This document shows positions 45,651-56,931 of a stretch of DNA of 64,000 nt, piece by piece. The first letter of the stretch is position 1. Every line of letters begins with the position of its first letter. Below the pieces are notes generated by a model. That model was not told the DNA's origin, ran no database searches, and saw only the letters and a list, made by a program, of their open reading frames with translations. Both the position numbers and the translations under genes were made by a program. The stretch comes from Acanthococcus lagerstroemiae (taxonomy: Eukaryota; Arthropoda; Insecta; Hemiptera; Eriococcidae), in NCBI GenBank assembly GCA_031841125.1, contig CM063109.1, forward strand, positions 32,554,038 through 32,618,037. The letters run 5' to 3'.

Positions 45651-46639
45651 CCCAAAACTATAAACAGACAGTAATCTATATGTGTGGCAGTTTCTATAAA
45701 AAGGGCTAACTTTGTCAATCGATCAAAGTCTCAGAAAACGCAAAAAAAGAAATACAAATTTTTTTGGTCAAAAAATCAATTTTGAGATTTTGGTTGATTT
45801 CTACAGAAAAAACATTGCAATAACAAAGAGACAAAATTTACGCGCATGAGAAAGAAGACGGAGAGAGAGAGAGGAAGAGAATTATGAAAGAGAATGAGAA
45901 AAGAATGCAAATATCTGCCTTCCCTTCTTCGTGGTTTTTCGGATCTCACGAATAAATCCGATGTTCTGAATTGTTACCACGTGGAAGAGCGAAAAATTAC
46001 CTTTCCAACAAGCCCTTGGCGAGGCAGGTAACGTAATTCCGCGGCGAGTTACGGCCGCTTGAAGGAGTGGGAGAAAAAGGCGTGTTTAACTTTAAACGCG
46101 TTTTCCCAAAAAACGTGTTCTTGCGCGTTTTCTCCTTACACTCATCTTTGACCGCTTATATCTCCGCAACGAAAAATGCTATAAATCTTGCCAATAGCTC
46201 GTTGGAATGGGCATGCATTCTTCTATTACGTACTGTCCATAACTCAAAATTCGCCGGATTGACAAAGTTACCCGTTTTTATAGAAACTGCCACATATACA
46301 TACACAGTTCTTTTCGGCAGAGCCGTAACATTTCTGAACTTATTCCTATTTGTCAACGTCTGCCACCTACCTAATGGTTACCCATTTTTGGGCAAATGCC
46401 TCCCCGTGAGTCGCCCATTTCTTCTTACCCCATGCTACAGTTTCCTACTTTATACCTACTTATTTGACTATTTCACTTGTTGTTGCCGGCCTTCCTTATC
46501 GTATTTTCCTTTCTCTTCGCGTCCATCCCACGATTTTCTTGGTCCATCTCTTTTCCTGCCTCGCGATATGGCTTCTTAATTTTGATACCTCTACAGAAGG
46601 GGGTAAAGAAACCGAAAAAATGAGAAACATGATGAATAA
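45651..46639. other. No gene supported
   Basis: A 170-codon plus frame (46067-46579) is the longest here. It lacks any domain, is Leu/Phe/Ser-rich and crosses different-looking DNA, so I reject it. A CACGTG lies at 45978-45983 in a short CpG-rich patch (45900-46060). Confidence 0.45.
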
Positions 46640-46745
46640 CGTTATTTTTTCCACTTTCTCTCGTGGAGCGGGAGTGAGGGGGGGGGGGGTATTGGCCTGC
46701 AATTATTACGGCGATGGCCTGTCTGGTCCCACTTCGCCCCTGTTT
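46640..46745. repeat. Dispersed repeat R3, copy 2
   Basis: See 38275-38402; contains a G-run at about 46679-46689. Confidence 0.65.
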
Positions 46746-46879
46746 GTGAGTCTTTTTTCAGTGCACTGTTGCGCAGAGTCGCAATCCGTATATCAGTATA
46801 TTTTTCGGTGTCTAGCCTCTAAATTCGAACTGGCTCATGGTCGCCAGAGACGGCAGATGCGGACTCATTCGACTTTTAA

Positions 46880-47770
46880 AATCGAATAAAACGCGAAACA
46901 CCAATATTTACAGGACATGTCGAAGAGCTATTTCGAGCAGATATCAGTCGCCGCCTTCTGCTTGACCGTTCAATTATCCGCGAAAACGCTTTGGGAATTA
47001 AATCATTGTTTTGATAACGACAGTACACCGAGTTCAAACTGTGACGCAACAATAAGTAACAATTGGTCAATTGGTCATCGGTTTTGGTCACTCCCTACAT
47101 CTGTTCTGAGAACGCGCGATCCGAAATGCCCTCTACTCGACACGTAAGCACCTTTTTCACCCTCTTCCGAAGTCCGAGGCTACGATGTATTCCCAAAATA
47201 ACAATAAAAACTAATTCACTTACGCGATTCTCGAGAAGCAAAAATTATGAAGCAGTTATTATATAATTTTATGCTTTGTGTACGGTTGTAAAGTATTCCG
47301 ATCATAATGTTCGGACAGTTATATAGCTCTTATAATCGCGTTTGCCGGGATCGCTTTCAAAGCTCGTTGTTCGCGTTTGAATAAAAGCGAACGAAAATAT
47401 ATAGAAGAAATGTTTTTTCTACGGTATATACGAAATTAGATTCTTTCAGAGCTCGCCGAAGTAGAAAATAGAGCGCGTGGATAAAAAGAGAATTGCGAGA
47501 AATTTTGCACCGAAGTTTGTGAGCGAATTTTGTACTATAAAAGTGGGCTAGCGACGCACGAAGGGAAGGGTAAAATGGTGTCTGGCGACCGATTTTCGCC
47601 AACACTTCAATTAGAATGTCGGGCCCTTGGGCCGTGTAGGAACAAAGAAAGAGCCAGGAGGTGGCGAATATCGCTCAGTGTCTCGTGGATTACGATAATG
47701 TTCGAAAAAGCGAGCTCAATCATGGAACGCGTCCAGGCTGAGGAAATAAACAGAGGATGGTTTAGATGAC
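46880..47770. promoter_or_regulatory. CpG-rich island, candidate cis-regulatory DNA
   Basis: CpG-rich and free of MITE marks. Includes paired AATTGGTCAATTGGTCAT (Sox/ATTG-like words) near 47060. Overlapping short frames on both strands reflect composition. Confidence 0.35.
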
Positions 47771-48762
47771 CAGAACTGAAGAGTTCGGAGATAATTTCCG
47801 ATTAGATGAGCTATCAAGACCCCTCCTTAGAATCCAAGATTGCGGGAAATCAAAATGGTGACCAAATTGTAATTTTTTTCATTGGAATAACTGGCGTAAA
47901 TTTACGGAGTTAATTTACCTACGTTTGATGTAGAATTTTGTCCCAGCTAGATATCTGGCAATGTATAAACCATAGGATCCTCGATTACTGTGTAGGCTCA
48001 GAGGATAACTTATTGGATATTTTTTATTAATTTGAAGTATCCCCCACCTCTATTGTGGAAATTCCATTTAAATGCTCAAAAATTCTTTCCTCGTGGCTGT
48101 CCCTCACCATGGACTGGACTACAAAATTTTTTTTTTTTATATTATCGCTGCGTGTTTGGATATACTGATGCGCGTGTATAATTTTTGTGAGTACAGTGAA
48201 CAAGTTGGCAATGCAGTACGTGTTGCAGACACGATCAGAATCAGTGCAGCCATATTTGAAAATGAGTCTCTTGCTTCTTTTTCCTTCACCGTGGTCAAAT
48301 TTGAACTAATCAGAAAACAGACACAGAACAAACATTTTTGAATATAGAATAGTCAACCTGAAGTATTTTTATCAGTCGATTGTTGTGTACATATGATTTT
48401 TTGCGATTTCTGAATGGATTGCCGCCTAATTTAAGAAAAGTGCGGGAAACGAGAGATTTTACCTACAGAAATTCCTTAAACTTGGCGCATTGTGATGAGT
48501 GGCGCAATCCACTCAAATTTTTAATAATCGCAATTAAATATATAGGTACGCACATCAGATCGCACTTTATCGTTTCATCACTTTTTAAAATACCTATGGT
48601 CAAAATCGAGAGATCTAATGAACCTTTACCAATTTTGTGAAGATTTTTTCCCATTTCTATCACCGTGGCAACAGGAATTATGAAAGCCTCGATTAAGGAA
48701 TCCGATACCACTATGAAAGAGTTTACTAAAGTCTGGTTCTACGAGAGTTTGGAAGTTTGTGA
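47771..48762. other. No gene supported
   Basis: Short frames at 48072-48341, 48380-48640 and 48463-48711 show no domain. Confidence 0.45.
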
Positions 48763-49904
48763 ATACGAGTCAGCGCTGCCAGATTTATTTTGCCAAAATC
48801 TGGAGAACAGTCCAGAAAGAGAAATCCGGAAAAATCCGGACACAAATTTGATGTCTAAAGGAAAGGGATCTTAGAGTGAAAGAATAAAAAATCTTTTTTT
48901 CAGCTTTTCTGGCATAGAATTAACTGTAAAATGATAATTCGCGTTCAGTTTTACTAAGTATTTTAAAAAAAATGAACTGCCCCGAGTTTCATAAGTTGAA
49001 AAAAATACATTACAACCATTAAAAAAGTAGTGATGAAAAAAAAATGCATTTAAAGTTCAATTTACTAAAAAATAGTGATACAACTATTAGGAATAAAAGG
49101 AGATTAGGGTTTTATAGGAAAGTTCACGCAGAATTCAGTTTTATTATCAGTTTTACCAAATAATGCCTCCAAAATTAAATTAACAGAAAAAGGAAACGCC
49201 CTATTAAAAATTACTCAAATCTCTCACACAACAAATTACTATAGATCAAACTGAATCTCTACATTCGGGAAACTGAAAATTCTTTTACTATTTTATTTTG
49301 GAACCATGCATAAATTGATGGCCCAGGAGCATTTTCCTCCATTATGTATTTTGAATTTGAATGGAAGCTGAGAAATTAGGAATGGATTCGTATCAATAAT
49401 TCGATCTAATAAACGTTATGGATTCGTGAAATTTATTCGAATCTTTTTAGTAGATTCGGCGGATTTGTACTTTTTTGTCTCTTTGTGAATCTCACACTGA
49501 AAGCCCATAATTTTCGGGGGGAAAACGAAAAAGAGAATAACCAAAAACGCGCTCGAAAAAGATGATTATTTTCAGTTTTTAATTGAATTTGGATTTATTA
49601 CAATAGCTCAGCGGTGGCAGCCTTTGTATAGCGTGTGTAGCAAGATGCTACACCCCAAAACAGCTTGCTACACATCGGAAAAACGTTTGCTACACCTCGA
49701 AAATGTTTGCTACACCCCGAAAAATCTCCCTTTTTTTAAAAACCTTTTTCAATCCAAAATCATCTTCATCTGAGTACAGAGTACAAGACAGGTTTTGCAG
49801 TTGTTGTAAAATAAGTAGAGAATTTTTTTGTTGAAAGGTTGTCACAAGTGCATGTGTCAGTGAAATGTTCGCCAATCTTGTTCGTTTTGTACAGGGGCAA
49901 AACT

Positions 49905-50155
49905 ATAGGCGGAGTGGGGGGGTTCAAACAACCCCTAATAATTTTGCAGTCGGCAAAGTTTGAAGCTGTTTCTTTAAATTTTTCATTTTTTATGAATGTT
50001 TGTTCATTTCCTTTTCAATTAAAAAATATTTCGATTAAAACTCGGCAAATTTAAAAATTTTTAAACATTTTGTCGGCGAATTCTTAGTTAAAAAAATATT
50101 TGTCGGCAAATTTTTCTTCTCCGCCTCCTCAAACTGACAGTCAAATTTCGTTTCT
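49905..50155. repeat. Direct repeat D1, copy a
   Basis: AAACTATAGG, a G-run, CAATAATTTKGCAGTCGGCA, TTTGAARCTGTT and ATATTTGTCGGCAAATTTT recur in order at 50845-51105. Probably two copies of one small element. Confidence 0.85.
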
Positions 50156-50844
50156 GAAAATGGAGTACCCTGGACTCCTGTCAGAGATTAGTCAGTCAAA
50201 AGCCGACGTTTTCAAGCTAAGTATCGACCGTTATTTGAAAGGTTGAAACAAAGCTGAAATCTGGAAGACATTTCGAAGATCTGAAAGTCGGTAGCAAACA
50301 TTAAATCTTGAATTTCAATGACTATTCTACTTTTACTAGATTCTCTCTTTGACCTAGAGCCTGAAATTTGAGAAACTTGAACATTATATCAAAATCTAAA
50401 AGTTGAAAGCAAAAGAGCCTTATTTTCCAATGTCACAAGTTGAATCCAATAGCGAATGTTCTATTGTTTAATTTACGGGCTTTGGTCCTGGTGGATATAA
50501 GAGGGAAATTTAGTCTGGAACAAAAGTTAAAACTCCATATGTTTTTCCCATAAGAACGAAAAGGAGCTTGTGGCCCAGATTCCCCCAATCTGATCAACCT
50601 GAAACTTGGTAGGTTTTCTAATTTTAATTTAATTTTATTGGAACCAATTTAGAAACGAATTAGAGAAAATTTAGAAAAAAATATCACCAAGAGTAAATAA
50701 CGACCACCTTAATGGGTAAAGGAAGTTGTGTATTCCTCATAAGTATTCCTAACATCCTTCCAGCTCACCCTTCCCTTAGGGTGTACTCATGTGCGCAAAT
50801 GTGAGTGCTTGAGGAATAAGGTTCCAATCTGCATGTGCAAAGAC

Positions 50845-51105
50845 GAAACTATAGGGGGGGGGGCACCCCCAATAATTTGGCAGTCGGCAAATTTTGAAAC
50901 TGTTCATTTGAATTTTTCATTTTCTAAGAGCGTTTGTTTGTTTTTTTGTTTTGTTTTTTCACTTAAAAATATTTTGATTAAAAAATCAGCAAATTTCCAA
51001 TTTCAAAAAATTTGCCGGTGGATTTTTAGTTTTCAAAAAATATTTGTCGGCAAATTTTCCATCTCCCTCCCCCCTTTCAAACTGAAAGTCAAGTTTGATC
51101 TCTGG
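50845..51105. repeat. Direct repeat D1, copy b
   Basis: Second copy, same orientation as 49905-50155; G-run at 50857-50866. Confidence 0.85.
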
Positions 51106-51817
51106 TCTTGTAACATTTATTTTCGCTTGTTTGTTCGTTTGCTATTGGAATAAAATAAGAACAAATTTTCTTTTTTTTTCGGAGGGAGGGGGTGATTTTG
51201 GTGATAGGAGCCCCTGAAATTACCTTGAAATTTTTGCTACACCCCGAAAAATCATCAATTTTTTATTCTTGTCAAAATGGAGTTTTGCTACGCCTCAAAA
51301 AAAACTAGGCTGCCACCGCTGCAATGGCGGATCCGAAAGAAATGGAAGATGACCCTGGAAAAGTTGACTTGGATGCGAATTCACAAATCCACTCTATTTA
51401 TTCGTATCTGATTTGAATCACAGCAAACGTGAATCATTCTCGAATCAAAAAATAAAAATAAATAATAGTTATTCGTGGATACTGATTCGAATCTAATTTT
51501 AGTGGATTTGTTTTCAACCTTGGTTTCTAAAACAGGATGCTTTGGGAGACAGGAAAACTGAATAATTATTATGGTAAAAAAACGAGAAAACATTTTTTCT
51601 AGTCCAGTTTAGTGTACTCAAAATGTAGTCAGTTACAGAAAAATATTTCGAACTAATCAGAAGTTGCATAAACCCACAAAATGAGAAAAAACAAAGAAAA
51701 TCCGGATTTTTCCCAAAATTTTCGGACATTATCCAGAAATTTGGACATTTTTTGTCTGAGAATGAAAAATTGGAGATTTATTAGAAAATCTAGACACCTG
51801 GCAGCACTGATACGAGT

Positions 51818-52099
51818 GCGTTGATGTGCGGGTGGAAGAGTATGTGCGTATTTACAGTACACGAGCGCGCAAGCGCGTAGGAACTTCTTTCTATAGCCAA
51901 CAATTCCTTCAACGTGGGCTGCTTATTCCTTCAGCGTGGTCCTAATCATTTTGAGCTCCCTTTATCTTCTCTCCTAGGAAGTATGCTATTGGTTCAACCT
52001 CATAAATATGTTCTATTATAAGCATATAAATAATTTTCATGAAAAAAAAAAAAAAAAAAAAATGAATTATCAAAGTTTTGCTAGAATGACCCTCTTACG
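51818..52099. other. No gene; A21 run
   Basis: A homopolymer of about 21 A at 52042-52062. Nothing coding. Confidence 0.6.
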
Positions 52100-54139
52100 C
52101 TACTGTTTTTTAGTGCTATCCACTCCCCTTTAATATCATTTCCTGCCTTTGATTTACGAAGTTCTTTTTTTACTTCTTTTTGATTGATATTCTTCCCCTT
52201 TCTCTACCTCTTTCAATAACTCTCAATTCCATTTGGTTTTTAGTTTCTTCTTGTTATAGTTTTAAATGAAAACCTACATTTCATCACTACTAAACTGTGG
52301 TCAGTATCTACGTCCACCCCTAGGGATGTCTTACAATCCAATATTTGATTTTTATACCTTCTTCTAGTTGTAATATATAGGGGTAATTCTACAGAAATAT
52401 GTACTACTTTTGTAACTGGCGAATACTTCGCTTTCTACGAATGCTATTTAGAAAATTTTGATGCCAAAATTTAGAAAATAATAACGTCCTCTACATTGTC
52501 GATATGTCAAATATATTTTATCGTCACTCTTTCACCCCTAGAGTTTGACTTAAAGGGGCCAATATTCCATCGTGGTGACCGTCACCGTCTACAATTTTTA
52601 GTTTGTTTTATTGAAAATGGATGATTTTTATACATTTTTGTTTAAACGTATAAGGTAATATTGATATCGGGATAAATGAAAGTATACATTGGCAACAATG
52701 AATTCGTGTCTGGTGCTTCTTGGTTCCAAATATGTGACGTCAGTGCTTTTTCTTTTGTGCCGTGTTTTCAATTGGTTGTTCGAGCGCCTCTTGCAAATTT
52801 TTTGAATGCGGAAAGCGGTCATGTTGTTTTCTGTAATTATTACATGATTATCCGTTGGTGAAATTACTGGTCGCGCCAAATACGTCGCCTTGATAACAAA
52901 TTTAGTTGATCAATTCAGGAGAATTTTATTTCGTACTTCTAAAAACTTCCATCGTAATGGCCATCATTTTCCAGCCGGAAACATCGAAATGATATAAAGT
53001 TTGTCTCAGTGAAGAGCAAGTTTGCCTGAAGAACCACACATTTTTACTTCTTACTCTGAAATTGTTAATGGTTGACAGGATGGAAAAACATTCAATTTTT
53101 TCCATCGGGGTGATCTTCCTTCGTAGTGTCAATGATACATTCATTTGCACATTCGACCGTGCCGATCTCTATTCTACTTCTCAAACATTTTAAGGTTTTT
53201 CCTACGTAACACAACTCCGAAAATTATGTTCGAATATCTACTTCTGTATTTCATCACATGCCTAACTCGATTTGATCACTCTTGTATCTGAAAATTGCTT
53301 CATGTGACGCTAACCGTCTTCGCTTCCATATAAGAAGAAGTCCCGGAAAAAGAACATGGTGACCTATACATTTCCTTCGTAGTGACGAATAATTCCAACG
53401 TGGTGATCGCCGAGATCTTAAAGGTCCCTGTACTCCTTTCCCATGGGGGTCTGCTGTATGCTCAAGGTGTGTAACATACTTCGGTAAGTACATACTAAAG
53501 ACCCATTTAATAAAAAAAAAAATGAAAAAAATTGATTAAACAAAACTGAAAAAATGTACTCAAAATAGTCCACATTTCTGTAGAATTACCCATAGTCTGT
53601 TTGATATCCTTTTTCATCCTCTTGGACTTCGCCAAGTGTATATTTTCTTCTTTCATAATTTTTAGAGAGTATTTCCCAAATTCTATGAGCCTCGACTTTC
53701 TTTCGTTTCGCTCTCTTAAACCAAGCTTTCCGTATATCCCTTCTTCTTTTCTTCATCTTATTGTGGCGTTCCAATATAAAATTTTTTTCCCCCTTTTTCC
53801 TAGCTTTTAATACTTCATCAAATTCTTCATATATTTTTTCTACTTCTTCTCCTCTATAACTTCGTGTTGGCATATATAAACTTGAACTACCACTAAAGAT
53901 ACTGATTTAGCTGAAATTATCACCATTAATATTTTTTGCTTGCCCTCTTTTCGCTACTGTATCTATTATTCTGTACTCTCCAGTCCAAAATCATTTTCTT
54001 CTGGCCATCTCATTTCACCAGCTCCTATTATGCATCATTTAAATCTTCTCTTTCTCTAAGCTTTTTAGTTTGCCTGCCTCATTCAGTGTCCTTACATTTC
54101 ATGTCCCTGTATTCTCAGTTCGATATTTTTTCAATGGAT
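52100..54139 (-). pseudogene. LINE endonuclease-domain fragment, interrupted by DNA transposons
   Basis: On the minus strand near 54110-53890 WNVRTLNEAGKLKSL-like and EMARRK-like text with stops. At 53873-53586: LYMPTRSYRGEEVEKIYEEF, EVLKARKKGEKNFIL, ERRKYTLGEVQEDEKGYQTDY. It then resumes beyond the 52381-53591 insertion with TTRRRYKNQILDCKTSLGVD and VDTDHSLVVMKCRF (52370-52255). This is the order of an apurinic-type endonuclease of RTE-like elements (GTWNVRTL, then Y.P......E..Y, then RRRYTW...DR.QIDYI, then D.DSDH.LV). Several active-site residues are replaced (ILERHN where ILGDFN is usual). The reverse transcriptase is absent. The 5' side is cut by the hAT at 54148. Confidence 0.75.
52381..53591. 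mobile_element. Unclassified TIR element, 1,211 bp, 4-bp target duplication
   Basis: Inverted ends GGGTAATTCTACAGAAATRT on both sides. ATAG occurs at 52377-52380 and 53592-53595. Removing the element with one ATAG restores reading of the LINE text across the site (QTDY|IL), which supports the boundaries. Inside, TTCCATCGTGGTGACC-like words recur (about 52567, 52948, 53098, 53117, 53368, 53393). Short internal frames have no domain I recognise, so the superfamily is open. Confidence 0.85.
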
Positions 54140-54441
54140 AGCCTTTTCAGAGCCGGATTAAAGCATGCTGTCCTCCTGTTCGAATTCATTTTTGCCGCCC
54201 TTCCAAATGTTGAGAAAAAGTGTGCCTCTGGCCTTCTGGCGCACCTTACACTGTGTCTCAGGTTATGAAGTTTATTCTTTTTACTATTCGGTTTGATTTC
54301 AGGTTCAAAGTTTTTTGACAAATGAAATTTCGCATGCATAGATATAAGTACTTTGTATATAATATTATTTTTCATACATGCCCATCGATTAAAACTTATA
54401 AACCGTGAAAAATAAGGAACTTATAATCTAAGGGGAAAATA

Positions 54442-56035
54442 TCAAATTTGTTGTCGCCGAGATTTTTCACCTGCAAATTTATCTATTAAAGCATCTATGT
54501 TCAACTTATTCATAATTTCGTTTTCGATAGTTAAAATTGCGAGATTTGAATGCTTCTCTTGCGCTAAGAGACTCCGTAAGTAATTTTTCACTCGCTTCAG
54601 GACAGAAAAGCCACGTTCACCGCTGGAATTATTAGAGACAGGTAATGAAGCTGAATAAATTTGTAAAGCAATATACACATTTGGGAACCAGCAAAGTAAA
54701 TCAGTTTTCATTAGGTGTTGTAACATCTGAGAAGGAGTAAACAATGAATCTACATTAGTTAATAAATAATGCTGAAAATGCACAGCTTCTTCAATTATTT
54801 CATCATCCAAATCTTGGTCGAAAAAATTTTTCAGTTTCGTGGCACATTCTCTTATCTTATCTGAATCTGTATCCCTGATGTTGACCAAAAAGTGAAACAG
54901 ATCACAGACTTCTTCATAGGCTTTTTTTCTAGCTTTCATTTCTTGCATTAATGTGACCGGCAGGGGCGTAGCTACGGGGAGGGGGTCTGAATCCCCCTTG
55001 GCATCGGCCGACGATGAGAAAAAATTAAAATGTATTCTGGTAATAGTAAGTATTACACCTGTAATGTTGTAAAAGTGAAACGAACCCCCCTCCCCTTCAT
55101 ACCAAGTCTGGCTACGCCACTGGTGACAGGCTCCCCTACGTAACCAGATGATATGCCAGAGATGGTAGTTTCGGGTTGTCGGCATGGGGCGGTGTCTGTG
55201 GAAAAAATAGAAAAAAGAATCACTTAAAAACACTCGTTCTGTAGTTTACGCTTGAAGTTAAATATCGTTTCTTCTCGCGGTTCTTCAAGGTGAAACTTTC
55301 GTTTTGATGGCCTTTTCTCAGCAAATTCTGCCTCTGCCTTTTCCGCACTTTGGCCAGATAATTTTGCAGCTTTTTAATAAAATTCTTGGAAACGATTATC
55401 GCGCATGTCTTGAAAATAGCCTACCAAAGATGCATGTATGTAGTTGCACTGCAGAACCAAGATTAATATCTACTTCTTGAACATATTTGTTGATAGCATT
55501 TATTCTTTCCTAGATCACGTCCCACAGTACAGCCATAAATGCCATATCAAAGCGGCCTAATTGATTTAACAAGGATTCTGCCTCCACAATATTCATTTTA
55601 TTCGTTTTTTCATCGGGGTCTGGTTCAGCAGTTTTTGAAAGAGCAGTCTTAAAATCTTCGTACGAATCAACCAGAGCTCTAGAAGCTACATGTTTTGCCG
55701 ACCATCGTGTATAAGATACTCCCTTCGGCAAATATGGACGCTTAGGCTTAGGCTTACTTTTGCTCTCGATTGTCTCAGAGGGGGTTGCCGAGGTAGAGGC
55801 AACTGGAATATCATCATTTTCACATTCAGTTTTGTCATCGTCAACGTTCTCATTTATCTCATCATATGCTCTTTTTTTTTTCAACATTCTGAAAAATGTT
55901 CGTGACAATGTTCCATCGTTTGGTTGAAGCACTTAGAAATGTGTACAGTTTTTGCAATAACATGAAGAATTTGACAGCCAGCAAGCAACAATTAGCTGCA
56001 GAAGCGTTGAAAATTTTGCCGCCCTGTTCGACCGA
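54442..56035 (-). pseudogene. hAT transposase (ZMYM1-like group), broken
   Basis: In order on the minus strand: FFMLLQKLYTFLSASTKRWN (about 55985-55925, the FF...LY.F.S.S..RW block); then in another frame YTRWSAKHVASRALVDSYED, ESLLNQLGRFDMAFMAVLWD and a stop at 55510; INAINKYVQEVDINLGSAVQ-like text beyond it; then after the MITE EMKARKKAYEEVCDLFHFL and the C-terminal dimerisation region with SLPVSNNSSGERGFSVLKRV, KNYLRSLLAQEKHSNLAILT and IENEI. The S...ER.FS.L+.+K..LRS.....+..L..L.+ end is diagnostic of hAT transposases. The N-terminal BED/TTF zinc finger and the first catalytic Asp region are missing, and a Ser/Lys/Asp-rich stretch (55900-55745) interrupts the usual RW-to-RW spacing. Confidence 0.85.
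54961..55122. mobile_element. Family-2 MITE nested in the hAT transposase
   Basis: Ends CAGGGGCGTAGCTACGG and, complemented, CAGTGGCGTAGCCAGAC. Flanks GTGACCGG (54953-54960) and GTGACAGG (55123-55130), 7 of 8 matching. Almost the same length (162 bp) as the copy at 6077-6239. Confidence 0.85.
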
Positions 56036-56106
56036 ACAAGTCGAAAATGCGTAAACCCGGCGCTGAGCCTTTTTACGTCTGGAATTACTTACTTTGCGAG
56101 TTGTCA

Positions 56107-56165
56107 TCATAATGATGGTGGTCCACCACCACTACCACCACCGCCACCATCATCATCACCATCAG
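56107..56165. repeat. CAC/CAT trinucleotide microsatellite
   Basis: Impure CCA/CAT triplets, lying just beyond the LINE/hAT block and before the Hey 3' UTR. Confidence 0.9.
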
Positions 56166-56329
56166 AATAAGGGATATCCCTTTGAATATGTTTTATACTG
56201 TTCTACCAACAAAATATAGAGAACAAGTGAGGGAAATGGATCCCGACAACTAGACCACGTGAAATCCTTTCCAATTCTCTCATCTGAATTGTATCAGAAA
56301 CCTTTCTTTACACTCCAGAAAAAGGCAAC

Positions 56330-56931
56330 ATTCTTTCAAATATCTGGTATTTATTGTACAAAATATAAAAAAAGAAATCGCAACGTAAAAATAAATGACT
56401 AAGAAAATTCGTTTGTATATCGTTAATCCGTACGATAACACGCTTTGGTAAATATAAAAAATTCTAAATATCTATAAACCTCGTTATTTTGTACACGCGA
56501 AAAAGTCATAAAAAAGTGTCGAACAAGTTTGTATCGTAAGTCGTAAGCAAAAAAGCTCGACTGTTTGCAATATGTAAGCGTCGGCCGCTGTCACTGGTCA
56601 GTTGGCCGTATCAACAACTTATCACGTTCCCTCCGGGGCAATATTCGGAGGGTGTTGGAGATGTCGAGTAATAGCACGAGACTCAACTCAGTTTCAAGTA
56701 CACACGTTCGATAAAAAAACCGACCCCCGGCCAGCAGCAGCGGCCATCGGGCACTTCTAACCCGATCCGAGCATTTTTCCGGCCGAGACGTGACCTCTCT
56801 TGTTGCGCGAATTCGTAAAAACATGTTTCTCGTCCACCTTCATCTCGACACCCCTTTACAAAAGACACGCAAAAAAATGAGATCAAAAATAAAGAAGAAA
56901 AAAAAAAGTATACGCTAACAAATAGCGCGGC
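56330..56931 (-). other. Hey: Hey 3' UTR (probable) with poly(A) signal
   Basis: Directly follows the Hey stop codon. AT-rich and free of MITE marks. A canonical AATAAA lies on the minus strand at 56355-56350, giving a 3' UTR of about 600 nt. The end is inferred; other signals could be used. Confidence 0.6.
56350..56355 (-). terminator. Hey: Candidate polyadenylation signal AATAAA
   Basis: First AATAAA found downstream of the Hey stop on the minus strand, in AT-rich context. Confidence 0.5.

Larger units (their letters stand above)
49609..51321. mobile_element. Nested hAT-like element with subterminal TGCTACACC motif
   Basis: Inverted ends CAGCGGTGGCAGCCT on both sides; flanks CAATAGCT (49601-49608) and CAATGGCG (51322-51329), 6 of 8 matching. 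TGCTACACCYCGAAAA-like words occur at about 49650, 49668, 49689 and 49709, and again near 51235 and 51285. No transposase recognised. Confidence 0.8.
48771..51809. mobile_element. hAT-like non-autonomous element containing a second element
   Basis: Perfect 8-bp duplication ATACGAGT at 48763-48770 and 51810-51817. Ends CAGCGCTGCCAG and, complemented, CAGTGCTGCCAG. Both subterminal regions contain AAATCCGGA/TCCGGATTT words. 1,713 bp of its 3,039 bp are a nested element. No transposase recognised. Confidence 0.88.
54148..56065 (-). mobile_element. hAT transposon relic, 1,918 bp
   Basis: Perfect 8-bp target duplication AGCCTTTT at 54140-54147 and 56066-56073. Ends CAGAGCCGGATTAAAGCAT and, complemented, CAGCGCCGGGTTTACGCAT (15 of 19 identical). 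Minus-strand hAT transposase pieces fill the interior, interrupted by a MITE at 54961-55122. It sits in an older LINE fragment. Confidence 0.93.

Noticed and set aside
46067..46579. 170-codon plus-strand open frame
   Set aside because: No domain, biased Leu/Phe/Ser composition, ends in unrelated-looking DNA; length is within chance for this window.
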